From: DASQPA01 sp963756455
GTDB lineage: Bacteria > Acidobacteriota > Thermoanaerobaculia > Multivoradales > UBA5704
DNA length: 64,000 nt
Direction of reading: 5' to 3'
NCBI GenBank assembly: GCA_963756455.1
Contig: CAVWNC010000003.1
Coordinates: forward strand, 2,170,001 to 2,234,000
Shown here: piece by piece, positions 18,350 to 25,900 of the stretch
How positions within the stretch are numbered: the first letter of the stretch is position 1
Layout of the letters: every line of letters starts with the position of its first letter
Notes under the pieces: model-generated
The model's input: the letters and a program-made list of their open reading frames with translations, nothing else
What the model was told of the DNA's origin: nothing
Database searches by the model: none
Position numbers and translations under genes: made by a program

Positions 18350-19162
18350 ATGAGAACGCCCCGACCGCTTCGCCTCTTGACCGCCCTCACTCTCGCTGTT
18401 CTGTGGACCGGCTGCTCTTCGACGGGCGCGGGGAATGTCCATCGCGGCGGAAGGGACCGGGATCGAGACCGGGGCTACGACGTAGACCGCCGGGACGACG
18501 ACGAGCCGCGGGCGCGGGAGGTACGGGGAACGGTCGAAGGCGTCGATCGCCTGAACCATCGCATCGACCTCTCCCAGGGAGAGGGCTTCGAAGATCGGGG
18601 CGGTCCGCGGCGCGGCGCGTTCGCCATCTATTACGACTACAGAACCGGTCCGGGGCGCGACCCGCTGCGGTTCCGGCCCCAGGATCTGCGGCCGGGGGAT
18701 CGCATCCGGGCCGACGTCCTCCCCACGGCCGGAGGTCTCCTCGTGCAGCAGCTCGAGGTGCTCTCCCGCGACTCCCGAGAAGGGCGCGAGGCCCGGGAGC
18801 TTCCGGACGACCAGAGGCCCCCCGAGCCGCCGCCGGTCGCCGAGGTGCCGGAAGGCGAGCGGCCGCCGGAGCTCCAAGGCGAGCCGCGTCCGGAAGGACC
18901 CCTGCGGGGAACCGTCCGCTACGTCGACACCAGCGCCCGCACCGTGGAGATCGAGACCTCCCCCGGACAGGGACGCCCACACCGGGTCACCGTCCAGTAC
19001 GACGATGCCACCAGCGTCGAGTCGGAGGGCCGGCATTTCAGCCCCGACAATCTCCAACTGGGCAACCGGGTGGAGATCGACCTCCGGGTCGACGGCGGCG
19101 GGCAGATGCTCCTCGCCCAACGGATCGCGGTCGTGGGTCGGGATCAGACGGAAAATCATTGA
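18350..19162 (+). CDS. Lipoprotein with two DUF5666-like domains
   Basis: A 270-residue predicted lipoprotein: signal peptide with lipobox AVLWTGC, an Arg/Asp-rich linker (GGRDRDRDRGYDVDRRDDD), then two copies of a small beta domain (VRGTVEGVDRLNHRIDL near residue 55 and LRGTVRYVDTSARTVEIE near 185), each ending in a DLRPGDRIRADV-type strand, separated by a Pro/Glu-rich linker. ATG 18350 has GGAGG at 7 bases; ATG 18344 is too close. It is followed after 16 bp by a paralogue with the same architecture, indicating tandem duplication. Function unknown; location is the envelope. Confidence 0.7.
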   Translation: MRTPRPLRLLTALTLAVLWTGCSSTGAGNVHRGGRDRDRDRGYDVDRRDDDEPRAREVRGTVEGVDRLNHRIDLSQGEGFEDRGGPRRGAFAIYYDYRTGPGRDPLRFRPQDLRPGDRIRADVLPTAGGLLVQQLEVLSRDSREGREARELPDDQRPPEPPPVAEVPEGERPPELQGEPRPEGPLRGTVRYVDTSARTVEIETSPGQGRPHRVTVQYDDATSVESEGRHFSPDNLQLGNRVEIDLRVDGGGQMLLAQRIAVVGRDQTENH

Positions 19163-19178
19163 GAAGGAGAAGGTCGAG

Positions 19179-19970
19179 ATGAGAATCCTGCGGACGACCG
19201 GCGTTCTGGCTGCCCTCGTCGGTATCGCCTTGCTGACCGCCTGCGTCCCGGTGGTGGCCTTTCGTCCCGGCATCGGCGTTCGTTTCTATCGGAACGCTCC
19301 GAGCACCCGGGACATCGAGGGTACCGTCGAGCGCGTCGATGCCGCCAACCGGCGGATCGTCGTCTCCGTCATCTCCGAAGTTGCCGAGGGCGCACCTGCC
19401 GGCAGAGAGATCGCCCTCTACTATGACGACGACACGGTGGTCGAGCACGAGGGCCAGAACTATCGGCCGGAGAACCTGGAGCCCGGCGATCGCATCCACA
19501 CCGAGGCCGAGATCACGAGAGAGGGCCTGATCGTCGAGCAGATCGAAGTGCTCGCCGTCGGGAACGGCGGCGGCGCCCCGGAGCCCTCTCAGCAAGTCCC
19601 GGAAGCTCCGGAGGACCGACGCCAGGCCCCTCTCTTGAGCGGGACGGTTCGCTTCGTCGACACCCACGCCCACACCCTGGAGATCGAAACGCCCTCCGAG
19701 CACGGGCGGCCCGACCTCGTCGAGGTGCTCTACGACGGTGAGACGATCGTCGAATACCAGGGACGCCGCTACAGCCCCGAGAATTTAGAGCGCGGCGACC
19801 GGGTGGAGATCGACGTCCGCCCCCACGGCGGGCGGAGGCTCGCGGTGCACATCGCGGTGGCGGGGGAGGGGGGGACCGGTGACGCTAGCCAAGACGGGTG
19901 TACGATCCTCTCAGGTTGCAGGGTCGGCACGCTTGTCCGGGCTGAAGGAGGTGCTCCATGGTTTCTCTGA
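19179..19970 (+). CDS. Paralogous lipoprotein with two DUF5666-like domains
   Basis: A 263-residue lipoprotein, paralogue of the preceding gene. The signal peptide ends in a lipobox GIALLTAC; two small beta domains follow (DIEGTVERVDAANRRIVVSV and LSGTVRFVDTHAHTLEIE), each with a YxPENLExGDR-type strand-turn shared with the neighbour. AAGGAGAAGG precedes ATG 19179. The last dozen residues overlap the start of a small antitoxin-like frame at 19958, so the natural C-terminus may have been altered when that element arrived. Confidence 0.7.
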   Translation: MRILRTTGVLAALVGIALLTACVPVVAFRPGIGVRFYRNAPSTRDIEGTVERVDAANRRIVVSVISEVAEGAPAGREIALYYDDDTVVEHEGQNYRPENLEPGDRIHTEAEITREGLIVEQIEVLAVGNGGGAPEPSQQVPEAPEDRRQAPLLSGTVRFVDTHAHTLEIETPSEHGRPDLVEVLYDGETIVEYQGRRYSPENLERGDRVEIDVRPHGGRRLAVHIAVAGEGGTGDASQDGCTILSGCRVGTLVRAEGGAPWFL

Positions 19971-20128
19971 AGATCGACTTGCCTGAAGAGGCATTCTCCG
20001 CACTGCGAGTTGACCCCATCCAATTCGCACGACTGTGCCCCCGACTGCCGGCGCTCCCAGGGAAAAAGCGAATTGGGCTCCTCGCGCCTTTGCTGACCCA
20101 CTCGCGACGATTTTTTCACAGCCTCTGA
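19958..20128 (+). pseudogene. UPF0175-type antitoxin remnant
   Basis: The frame opens with an ideal AAGGAGG 6 bases before ATG 19958. The first 25 residues (SLKIDLPEEAFSALRVDP) match the start of UPF0175 antitoxins. After residues QFAR the frame loses similarity and stops at 56 residues. Another frame shortly afterwards reads RRSQGKSELGSSRL, reminiscent of the SQGKAAEIAGLSR helix expected there. A frame-shifted, decayed copy is the best reading. Confidence 0.45.
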
Positions 20129-20187
20129 GCGAATCGTCGTCAACTCTTTCTTGACACTCCCATCCGAGGCCCTACATTGGCGATGAG

Positions 20188-20805
20188 ATGACGATCGCGA
20201 CTCGCCACCGCGCTTCCGACCTTCCGCATTTCGAGTTGGAAGGGGCCGCGCTCCCTGCCCAAGGCGACTGGACCTACGAGGATTACCTGCGCCTGCCGGA
20301 CGACGGGTGGCGTTATGAGGTGCTGAAGGGTGCCCTCCACCTGTCACCGGCCCCTGCGCCTCGACACCAGGCGGTGCTCTACAACCTGACCGTCCTCTCC
20401 GCGATTTTTCTCCAGGCCCACCCGATCGGCAGAGTCTACTTCGCTCCGATCGACGTGCTGCTGCCGGGCGATCTCGCCTCGCCGGTCCAGCCGGATCTGG
20501 TCTTCCTGAGGAACGAGCGGCGCGGCCTGGTGAGCGAGCGGGCGATCGAGGGCGCTCCCGATCTCATCGTCGAGGTGCTCTCTCCGTCGAACTGGCTCGA
20601 CGACCGGCGTACCAAGTTTGAGATCTACGCCGAGGCGGGCGTCGAGGAGTACTGGCTTCTCGACCCGCGCCAGAAGACCGTCGAGGTCTTCGCGCTGAAG
20701 AGCGGCGTCTACGAGCTCCTCGGAAGCTTTAGCGGCGAAGAGCACGTAGAATCCCGAGTTTGGGCCGGCTTCTCTCCGGTCGTCGCAGAGATCTTCGCCG
20801 AGTAG
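20188..20805 (+). CDS. Uma2-family (DUF820) PD-(D/E)xK nuclease-like protein
   Basis: A 205-residue Uma2/DUF820 protein. The family's nuclease core is visible: WRYEVLKGALHLSPAP (Glu of the first helix), VQPDLVFL (Asp), then PDLIVEVLSPSN (the ExK-like strand; here E-V-L, with the usual Lys shifted to the RRTKFEIYAEAGVEEYW helix). These genes are widespread and multi-copy in cyanobacteria and Acidobacteria, often near mobile DNA; their target is not established. ATG 20188 gives a normal length. It sits immediately before the first 21-bp repeat array. Confidence 0.75.
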   Translation: MTIATRHRASDLPHFELEGAALPAQGDWTYEDYLRLPDDGWRYEVLKGALHLSPAPAPRHQAVLYNLTVLSAIFLQAHPIGRVYFAPIDVLLPGDLASPVQPDLVFLRNERRGLVSERAIEGAPDLIVEVLSPSNWLDDRRTKFEIYAEAGVEEYWLLDPRQKTVEVFALKSGVYELLGSFSGEEHVESRVWAGFSPVVAEIFAE

Positions 20806-20822
20806 CGCACGCCCGGCCCGAG

Positions 20823-21310
20823 CCGAGTCGGTGAGAACCCCTCCGGGAGCCACCGGAGCGCCTGGAAACCCCGCCGAACCGCCTGGCGGCTGCCGGAAAA
20901 CCTCTCGAAACGGGCCCGCAGGCTCTCCGAGCGCGAGGAAGCGGTCTCGACGCTCGTCCGCAGGCTCTCCAAGCTCCGGGAAAACCCCTGGAAACTCCCC
21001 CAAAACCCCTCCGTGAACGGAGAAAACCTCTGGAAAGTCCTTCCGACCGCTTCCAAACTCCTTGCGGAGCTCGATAAACGGTCTCGGGAGCCCTCGAAAG
21101 TCTTTTCGAGGACGCGGAAAGTCCGACGGAGACGGCGGAAACTGGAATGCAGGCAGAGGAAAGTCTTCCGGAGACTGCCAAAACTGTCTTCCAAAGAGGG
21201 AGAACTCGTCCGGACGGGTCCAAAAGTAGCTTGGAGACGTTTTCCCTGAGCCCGGAGGGCGTTCGGCGAGTATTCCAGGGGTTTCCCGAGCTCCCGGAGA
21301 CCGTTTGGCT
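20823..21310 (+). repeat. Degenerate 21-bp tandem repeat array 1
   Basis: This gene-free stretch is a tandem array of about 23 degenerate units with an exact 21-bp period. The anchor GAAA lies at 20865, 20907, 20991, 21033, 21096, 21117, 21138 and 21159, then an AAAAC at 21180 and AGAACTC at 21201, all multiples of 21 apart. A rough unit is ttccggagacgctcGAAAgtc. Because 21 is divisible by 3, long frames are open on both strands; the minus frame reads as heptads starting Thr/Ser-Phe (TFRVLEK, TFEGSRD). No start with a good ribosome site was seen, so I treat the array as non-coding. Confidence 0.85.
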
Positions 21311-21328
21311 GAGTTTCGAGGGGTCCCA

Positions 21329-21658
21329 TCACGCGGCGCTCAACTCGACACGAAAGGGCAAGCCTGCCTCGCGTAGCTCGTCCTGCAACGCGAGTCTCAC
21401 GAACTGTCGCGGCGAGTAGCCGAGAACCTCCGCCCAGCGTGCCGCCCGCGCAGCGCTCACCACCTTGCGGGCGTTCTCGATGTCGGAGAGGTGCGACTTC
21501 GACACTCCCAGACGCCTCGCGAAGTTCTCCTGGGTCTCGCCTTCGCCCTCCCGGTTCGCCCGCAGCAGGCCCCCGAACGTCAGCGGTTCTCCAGCGATTT
21601 CCTCCAGCAACCTCATCGCCGAGGAAGCGTGCGGCGTGCCGTTCTGCTCAGCAGTCAT
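21329..21658 (-). CDS. XRE-family HTH transcriptional regulator
   Basis: A 109-residue protein with a Cro/C1-type HTH in its middle (TQENFARRLGVSKSHLSDIE) and a C-terminal helix (RQFVRLALQDELREAGL) typical of antitoxin-like regulators in this size class. ATG 21658 is preferred over the frame start at 21733. It diverges from the HigBA-like pair, and the palindrome in that promoter is a plausible target for it or for the downstream HTH protein. No toxin gene accompanies it on the minus strand. Confidence 0.65.
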   Translation of the reverse strand: MTAEQNGTPHASSAMRLLEEIAGEPLTFGGLLRANREGEGETQENFARRLGVSKSHLSDIENARKVVSAARAARWAEVLGYSPRQFVRLALQDELREAGLPFRVELSAA

Positions 21659-21754
21659 CTTCTCATGAATGGTACACCCGAAAGGCGTACCGTGTAAGCA
21701 CGCGTATGAGGATGCCCAGAGAGCCTCGCCCACCGCACGGCAGATCTTTCGGGC

Positions 21755-21782
21755 TTGACCTATGTCAGCCGTGACATATAAT
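21755..21782 (+). promoter_or_regulatory. Sigma-70 promoter with embedded palindromic operator
   Basis: TTGACC (21755-21760) and TATAAT (21777-21782) are separated by 16 bp. The spacer and part of the -10 form a perfect inverted repeat, TATGTCA (21761-21767), four bases, TGACATA (21772-21778). A repressor bound there would block RNA polymerase, as expected for autoregulated toxin-antitoxin operons. Confidence 0.7.
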
Positions 21783-21789
21783 AGATCCT

Positions 21790-22112
21790 ATGGGGGAGGG
21801 GGATAAGCCGCTTGTCTGCACGGTGAGATCAAGACTCCACCCATGGCGCCCCGCTCGCGCCTGCAAGCTGGCTACCTCCTGCGGCGGCTGCAGAGTGGCG
21901 AGACCCTCTCCATGCCGGAGTCCCGCCCGATGCCGTCCATCGGCCCCCGCTGCCATGAGCTGCGCATCGACGAGGGTGCCGTGACGTGGCGGATTTTCTA
22001 CCGAATCGATCCGGATGCCATTGTGATCCTCGACGTGCTGAAGAAGAAGACCCCGAGCACTCCGAAGACCGTGATTGAGATCTGCAAGCGCCGACTCGCG
22101 GAGTACGATTGA
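21790..22112 (+). pseudogene. HigB/RelE-like toxin (Gp49 family) with frame break near its N-terminus
   Basis: From 21843 the frame encodes 89 residues typical of phage Gp49/HigB-like mRNA-cleaving toxins (GYLLRRLQSGETLSMPESRP, CHELRIDEG, VTWRIFYRID, KKKTPSTPKTVIEICKRRL). The expected N-terminus is split: MGEGDKPLV is read from ATG 21790, and LHGEIKTPP in the next frame just upstream of 21843. The family normally reads KPLVWLHGEIKTPP, so about four bases seem missing near 21815. Either the toxin is inactivated, or the sequence is in error. The antitoxin gene follows 20 bp downstream. Confidence 0.6.
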
Positions 22113-22132
22113 ATAGTGTAGGAGTCGTAAAA

Positions 22133-22462
22133 ATGGACAAAGAGAAAAAGGCAAGGCTCGAAGCCAAGGGTTGGAAAGTTGGATCGGCCGAGGAGTTCCT
22201 TGGTATGACTCCCGATGAAGCCGCCTATGTGGAGCTCCGCCTCAAGCTCAGCGACGCCATGCGAGACTTTCGGAAGAAGAAGCGCCTGACTCAGATCGAG
22301 CTTGCCGAGTTGCTGCACTCGAGTCAGAGCCGAGTGGCCAAGGCCGAAGCGGCAGATGAGTCCGTTTCGTTAGACCTCCTCATTCGATCCCTTCTTGCGT
22401 TGGGGGCCACGGACCAAGATCTCGCGAAAGCGATTACTGGCAAGGGCGCACGGGGCCGTTAG
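22133..22462 (+). CDS. HigA-like XRE antitoxin
   Basis: A 109-residue protein with a Cro/C1 HTH (RLTQIELAELLHSSQSRVAKAE) in the second half and an N-terminal acidic helix containing MTPDEAAYVELRLKL, the arrangement seen in antitoxins paired with Gp49/HigB-like toxins. ATG 22133 is preceded by AGGAG. As antitoxin it should neutralise the toxin and repress the promoter at 21755. It is intact although the toxin frame is broken. Confidence 0.75.
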   Translation: MDKEKKARLEAKGWKVGSAEEFLGMTPDEAAYVELRLKLSDAMRDFRKKKRLTQIELAELLHSSQSRVAKAEAADESVSLDLLIRSLLALGATDQDLAKAITGKGARGR

Positions 22463-22667
22463 GGAGCGTGCCGTAGAGCGGTGCGAAGCCGTTGGCTCCG
22501 GCGGCTAAGGCGTAGGCTCTCCCGTGTAAGGCGGAGGTGAGGCCGAACAGAGCGCGGCACAACTGGAATCTCGATCTCGCGACGCACCTGGCACCTATCG
22601 GTAGCTGTCCCGGACCTCTACCAGCACCCAGGGGGCGAAGGCATGCCACGCCGCCACTCCCTGGCGC

Positions 22668-23588
22668 CTATCGGGTCTGGCTGACCAAAGCTGTAACGCG
22701 TTGCACCGTTTCCGCCAGATCAGCGTCCACTCGTGCCTGCCCTGAAAAGGGCTTGGTTTCAAGAGACTGGAGTGCCATATCGGGGCGATCGACATCCGTG
22801 CCTACCGTGTGGCCATCTTCATCGATAAAACGCAGCTCTATGCGATACCTTGACTCGCCTCTACTGCGGTTATTGATGGATAATTGCCAGCCGAAGAGCC
22901 AAAAGGGTTTGTCGCGTTTAATGAGCTTACACGTGAAATTAGTAGCGGTCGTAAGGCTTGGCTCGGCAAGCTCGATGCTCGTTCCAAGACCCGTAGAGGA
23001 AAACGAACCCAGCGGCGACGGGGATACATATGGAGTAGATGACTGCTGCTTTCGAGCAGCGAGCGCGAGGGCCGCCGCAAAGTCGCCTGCGGTGTGCCAG
23101 TCTGTACCGGAAAGGTCTACTGAACATTTTGCGTGCTTGAGTTTGTCCGCCAGTTCCTGCCGTCTCTGGGTTGAGCCATCCATACGTACAGTGTGGCGAC
23201 CTGCGATGTCACTAAATTGTTTCACAGTGCCTAATTCGACGATTACAACGCGATCCGGTGCACGGCCCATCGCCAAGCCCGCCTCGAAGAGGACGTTAGG
23301 CCGAGCTTGTGGAGTTAGAACGCGCTCGTACTCCGGCTCATCGGAAGCCGCGAAGACATCGCGCAGGCGCACCTCATCATCGCCAGTGAGCAGGACGACG
23401 ACAGCCTGCGCCTGCTCAAGCGCGGTATCAAGTATCTGCGAGATAGAGGGTGCCGGGTTCGCTGTCACTGCTATTGCTTGATTCCATTCGAGGGGCTTAA
23501 GAGAAAGGCTGCGAAGGAACTCGAAGACAGCCCGGCGTGCAACCGGGTTGCGGCCGTGTACGACGAAGACGGTCTCACCCTGAGGCAT
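22668..23588 (-). CDS. TIR-like (PF10137-type) nucleotide-binding protein with C-terminal beta domain
   Basis: A 306-residue protein. Residues 5-150 match the predicted nucleotide-binding TIR-like family: VFVVHGRN at the first strand, AQAVVVLLTGDDE, and RPNVLFEAGLAMG with the presumed catalytic Glu (E102), then VVIVELG. Relatives act as NAD-cleaving effectors in anti-phage systems. Residues about 195-306 form a separate beta-rich domain (FTCKLIKRDKPFWLFGWQLS, YRIELRFIDEDG) that I do not recognise and that may sense a signal. AAGGAG lies 6 bases before ATG 23588. No cyclase or partner gene adjoins it. Base composition is lower in GC than the core genes, consistent with transfer. Confidence 0.7.
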   Translation of the reverse strand: MPQGETVFVVHGRNPVARRAVFEFLRSLSLKPLEWNQAIAVTANPAPSISQILDTALEQAQAVVVLLTGDDEVRLRDVFAASDEPEYERVLTPQARPNVLFEAGLAMGRAPDRVVIVELGTVKQFSDIAGRHTVRMDGSTQRRQELADKLKHAKCSVDLSGTDWHTAGDFAAALALAARKQQSSTPYVSPSPLGSFSSTGLGTSIELAEPSLTTATNFTCKLIKRDKPFWLFGWQLSINNRSRGESRYRIELRFIDEDGHTVGTDVDRPDMALQSLETKPFSGQARVDADLAETVQRVTALVSQTR

Positions 23589-23756
23589 TGGCGCTCCTTG
23601 CCCTATTCCGTCGACTAACGGCATATGACCGCGGCGACTGAGAAGCCTTCAGCGGTTTCGGAAGCGAGGCTCGCGGCCCAAAAGATGCTCGGCCAGCAGG
23701 CTCAGCGGAGTCCTGCTGGATCGCTGATGATCGCTGATGTAAGGCCGGGCTACTTC

Positions 23757-23960
23757 TCATATTCGACCGCCAGCCCCTGCTTCGGAGGTCTTGCTATGCT
23801 CCGCCACCTCGCCAGACCTCCCCAGCTCCTTATGCAGGGCACTGGCCTTCTTCCGAAAAAAGGTGATCTTCTCCGCTGGAGTCAGCCCCTTGAGCCGCGC
23901 GTAGTGTTCCTCACGGATGCGGCGCACCATCTCGACGGCGTGGATCTCGGGCTCGGGCAT
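23757..23960 (-). CDS. Small antitoxin-like protein paired with PIN toxin
   Basis: A 67-residue highly charged helical protein (HAVEMVRRIREEHYARLKGL, then AEKITFFRKKASALHKEL). Similar short proteins are encoded beside VapC-like PIN genes and are presumed antitoxins. ATG 23960 has AGGAGG at a good distance; ATG 23966 directly abuts the same site. It is 10 bp downstream of the PIN gene, so the order is toxin first. Confidence 0.55.
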   Translation of the reverse strand: MPEPEIHAVEMVRRIREEHYARLKGLTPAEKITFFRKKASALHKELGRSGEVAEHSKTSEAGAGGRI

Positions 23961-23970
23961 AACCATCCTC

Positions 23971-24429
23971 CTAAGCGCTCGTGACTTCCCGTGGCGAGTA
24001 AATCTGCAATGGCTTGTAGCCAAGCGCCAGGTTGACAGAGCTGAACAGGCGTATCTTATCAAAGTGCACGATGTGCTTAAAGTTCCAGCTTACCAACAGG
24101 TCTGCTTCTGCGACGCTCGCCAGTGCGATGTGTAAGCCGTCGTCGTAGAACTTAGGAGTGAGGATTTTCTTCCTCTGGTAGGCATCCGCCAACTCGATGA
24201 CCTCCTCGGTCACCAGAACGAATTCGTGCTCGCCGCCCAGGAGGGCCTTGTACCTTTCGCGTACTGCTTCGGGTGCGTCTTGCACCTCGGCAGCTACCAC
24301 ATCGGAGAGGATCGGCAAGAAGGTGCCTGCCGCAAAATCTCTCATCAAGCCGTTCGACCACTCTGCAAACTCGGCGTCAAAACAGCCGCCAATGACGGAG
24401 GTGTCGATGTAGATACGTGGCTTCTTCAT
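23971..24429 (-). CDS. PIN-domain ribonuclease (VapC-like toxin)
   Basis: A 152-residue PIN-fold protein. The metal-binding acidic residues are visible in PRIYIDTSVIGG (first Asp), VVAAEVQDA (Glu), YDDGLHIALA (Asp) and the terminal SWNFKHI region. PIN toxins cleave RNA, often tRNA or rRNA. The small gene downstream is its likely antitoxin; this order is the reverse of classical vapBC. The target is unknown. Confidence 0.75.
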   Translation of the reverse strand: MKKPRIYIDTSVIGGCFDAEFAEWSNGLMRDFAAGTFLPILSDVVAAEVQDAPEAVRERYKALLGGEHEFVLVTEEVIELADAYQRKKILTPKFYDDGLHIALASVAEADLLVSWNFKHIVHFDKIRLFSSVNLALGYKPLQIYSPREVTSA

Positions 24430-24503
24430 CCGTATTCTGCCGCTGCTGAAGTCCCATCGCGGTGCTTTCCCTTCCGCCCCACTTCTGCTATTCTACTCCC
24501 ATC

Positions 24504-24520
24504 GGGAGGAACGTCCTCCC
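24504..24520 (+). promoter_or_regulatory. Perfect hairpin in leader region
   Basis: GGGAGGA-ACG-TCCTCCC is a 7-bp perfect stem with a 3-base loop, followed by GCCCCAAAAA rather than a T tract. It is about 70 bp upstream of the gene at 24589 and could act in its leader. A terminator for the plus strand is unlikely. Confidence 0.35.
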
Positions 24521-24588
24521 GCCCCAAAAACGGGACCGGCCCGAGCACCACCTCGAACCGGCCCCTGACTCCGCAGGAGCATTACCTC

Positions 24589-25116
24589 ATGCGAAGCTCG
24601 CGCAATACTACCAGTCCGTCCACCTCCCCCCTCGACAACGCTTTCTCCCCGTCCTACCTGGAGCTCCTCCGCGAGCGCGACGACAGTTTGACCGCCGCCG
24701 AGGCGGAGCTGGCGGGTCCCTGGAAGATCGAGCCCGTTCCGGGGCGGCCGGGGGCGGTCGCCATTCTTCGGATCTGGGAGGACGTCGCAGTCGGCGATCC
24801 TCCGGTGGCCGTTCTGTGGCACCTCGAAACGGCTCAGCTCCTTTCAATCCTCCTGCCGGTCGTCGACCGCGAGCCGCTCTTCTATCTTGAAGAGCAGCGG
24901 ACGGCCGAGGGCTTCCCGCTGGTCGCCGTGTATGGCGGGCAGGGACCGCAGGAGGCCGGGTGCCTCGATCGGTATGAGCCGCGTTGGGCCGAGGGGCTCC
25001 ACCTGCTGGAGGCGATCGTGCGGTCACCTTGGGCGCTTGCGACTCTGCTCGAAGCCGCTGGGCCGGGAGCCGAGGAGCAGGTCGGGCGGATCCGCGCTCG
25101 CAGAGTGCCGGCGTAG
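24589..25116 (+). CDS. Hypothetical protein
   Basis: A 175-residue acidic protein that I do not recognise. It has a Ser/Thr-rich N-terminus, then an alpha/beta region with strands WKIEPVPGRPGAVAILRIWE and REPLFYLEEQRTAEGFPLVAVY, ending in a helical segment (GLHLLEAIVRSPWALATLLEA). No signal peptide or membrane segment is seen. ATG 24589 is preceded by AGGAG at about 10 bases. It has its own terminator, so it is monocistronic within the accessory island. Confidence 0.55.
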   Translation: MRSSRNTTSPSTSPLDNAFSPSYLELLRERDDSLTAAEAELAGPWKIEPVPGRPGAVAILRIWEDVAVGDPPVAVLWHLETAQLLSILLPVVDREPLFYLEEQRTAEGFPLVAVYGGQGPQEAGCLDRYEPRWAEGLHLLEAIVRSPWALATLLEAAGPGAEEQVGRIRARRVPA

Positions 25117-25140
25117 GCCGGCAGCCGGCAATCGGAGGAG

Positions 25141-25176
25141 GGGAAGGGCGCTCTTCGGGGCGCCCTTTCCCAGTTT
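25141..25176 (+). terminator. Intrinsic terminator
   Basis: GGAAAGGGCG-type stem: GAAGGGCGC (from 25143) pairs with GCGCCCTTTC (to 25169) across a short loop, followed by CCCAGTTTT. It lies 25 bp after the hypothetical gene. Confidence 0.65.
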
Positions 25177-25261
25177 TGGGCCGAAACAGGCGGCTCAGGC
25201 GGCAGACAGGTTCGGAGAGGCGCCGCGATAGAGAAAAGAGGCGGCAGACCTCTCCCTGTTG

Positions 25262-25630
25262 GAGCGCAAGATCGTCACGTAGGACGCGAAGATCCTGATA
25301 TAGGACGGGAAGATCATGATCTTGGACGAGAAGATCCTCACTCTGGACGGAGATATCAACGCTCTGGCGTTCAAAATGAGGATCTTCGCGTGCAAGATGA
25401 GCATCTTCGCGTCCGATCGATTGATCTCGTGTCTAAAGATCATGATTTCTGGACGCGAGATCGTGATCTCTTGTCTCAAGATCATGATCTCGTGTCCAAA
25501 GATCATGATCTCTGAGCTCAAAGTGTTCGATTTGGCGTCCAACGCCCATGACTTCGTGTGCAAGTGGACGCCGGTAGCGTCCAGAGAGAGCCTGTAGTGT
25601 GCAGTCCTCGACGATCTTGCGTCCAAAAAG
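25262..25630 (+). repeat. Degenerate 21-bp tandem repeat array 2, GATC-rich
   Basis: About 17 degenerate units with an exact 21-bp period: AAGATC begins at 25268, 25289, 25310 and 25331, and GCGTCC at 25577, 25619 and again 25682 (63 bp on). A typical unit is AAGATCATGATCTcgtgtcca; the core AGATCATGATCT is a perfect palindrome. There are about 15 GATC sites in 260 bp. The minus strand is open and reads heptads such as PEIMIFR and HEIMILR. Decayed units seem to run on to about 25880 (GCGTCC at 25828, one base out of phase). The rest of 25631-25900 shows no gene I can support. Confidence 0.85.
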
Positions 25631-25900
25631 AGGGGGCTGCGGCGGTTCCAGCAGCCGGCTGCTCCATTCCAGCTCGGCACGGCGTCCAAGGCGGTCGGAG
25701 CGAGATCCTGCCAGGTTTCTTCAAGCAGGTCAAGCAGTTACCGATTCCACATAGGCATCGACCAACCCGAGGAGGAGAGCGCGGACTACTCTGTCGCGGC
25801 GGGCCTCGGGGGTGACAAGGCTGTCTGGCGTCCAGAGGGAGTGGACGCTACGAGCGAATGGACGCCGATCCGGACACTAGGAGCCAGACGCGGCCCCGTT

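Noticed and set aside
20709..21332. A 207-codon minus-strand open frame with heptad pattern, possible coiled-coil protein
   Set aside because: It coincides with the 21-bp array, is open on both strands because the period is a multiple of three, overlaps the Uma2 gene and lacks a good ribosome site.
22588..22680. Short direct repeat CTGGCxCCTATCGG (about 22587 and 22661) as a possible attachment site
   Set aside because: Only about 14 bp with one mismatch; no integrase gene or tRNA nearby.
25195..25689. A 164-codon minus-strand open frame with Ile-rich heptads
   Set aside because: Same reasoning: an exact 21-bp repeat array keeps frames open; no start signal and no family similarity.
25740..25860. 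Minus-strand stretch reading RVVRALLLGLVDAYVES as a possible toxin remnant
   Set aside because: No start, no similarity that I can defend, and it lies within decayed repeat units.
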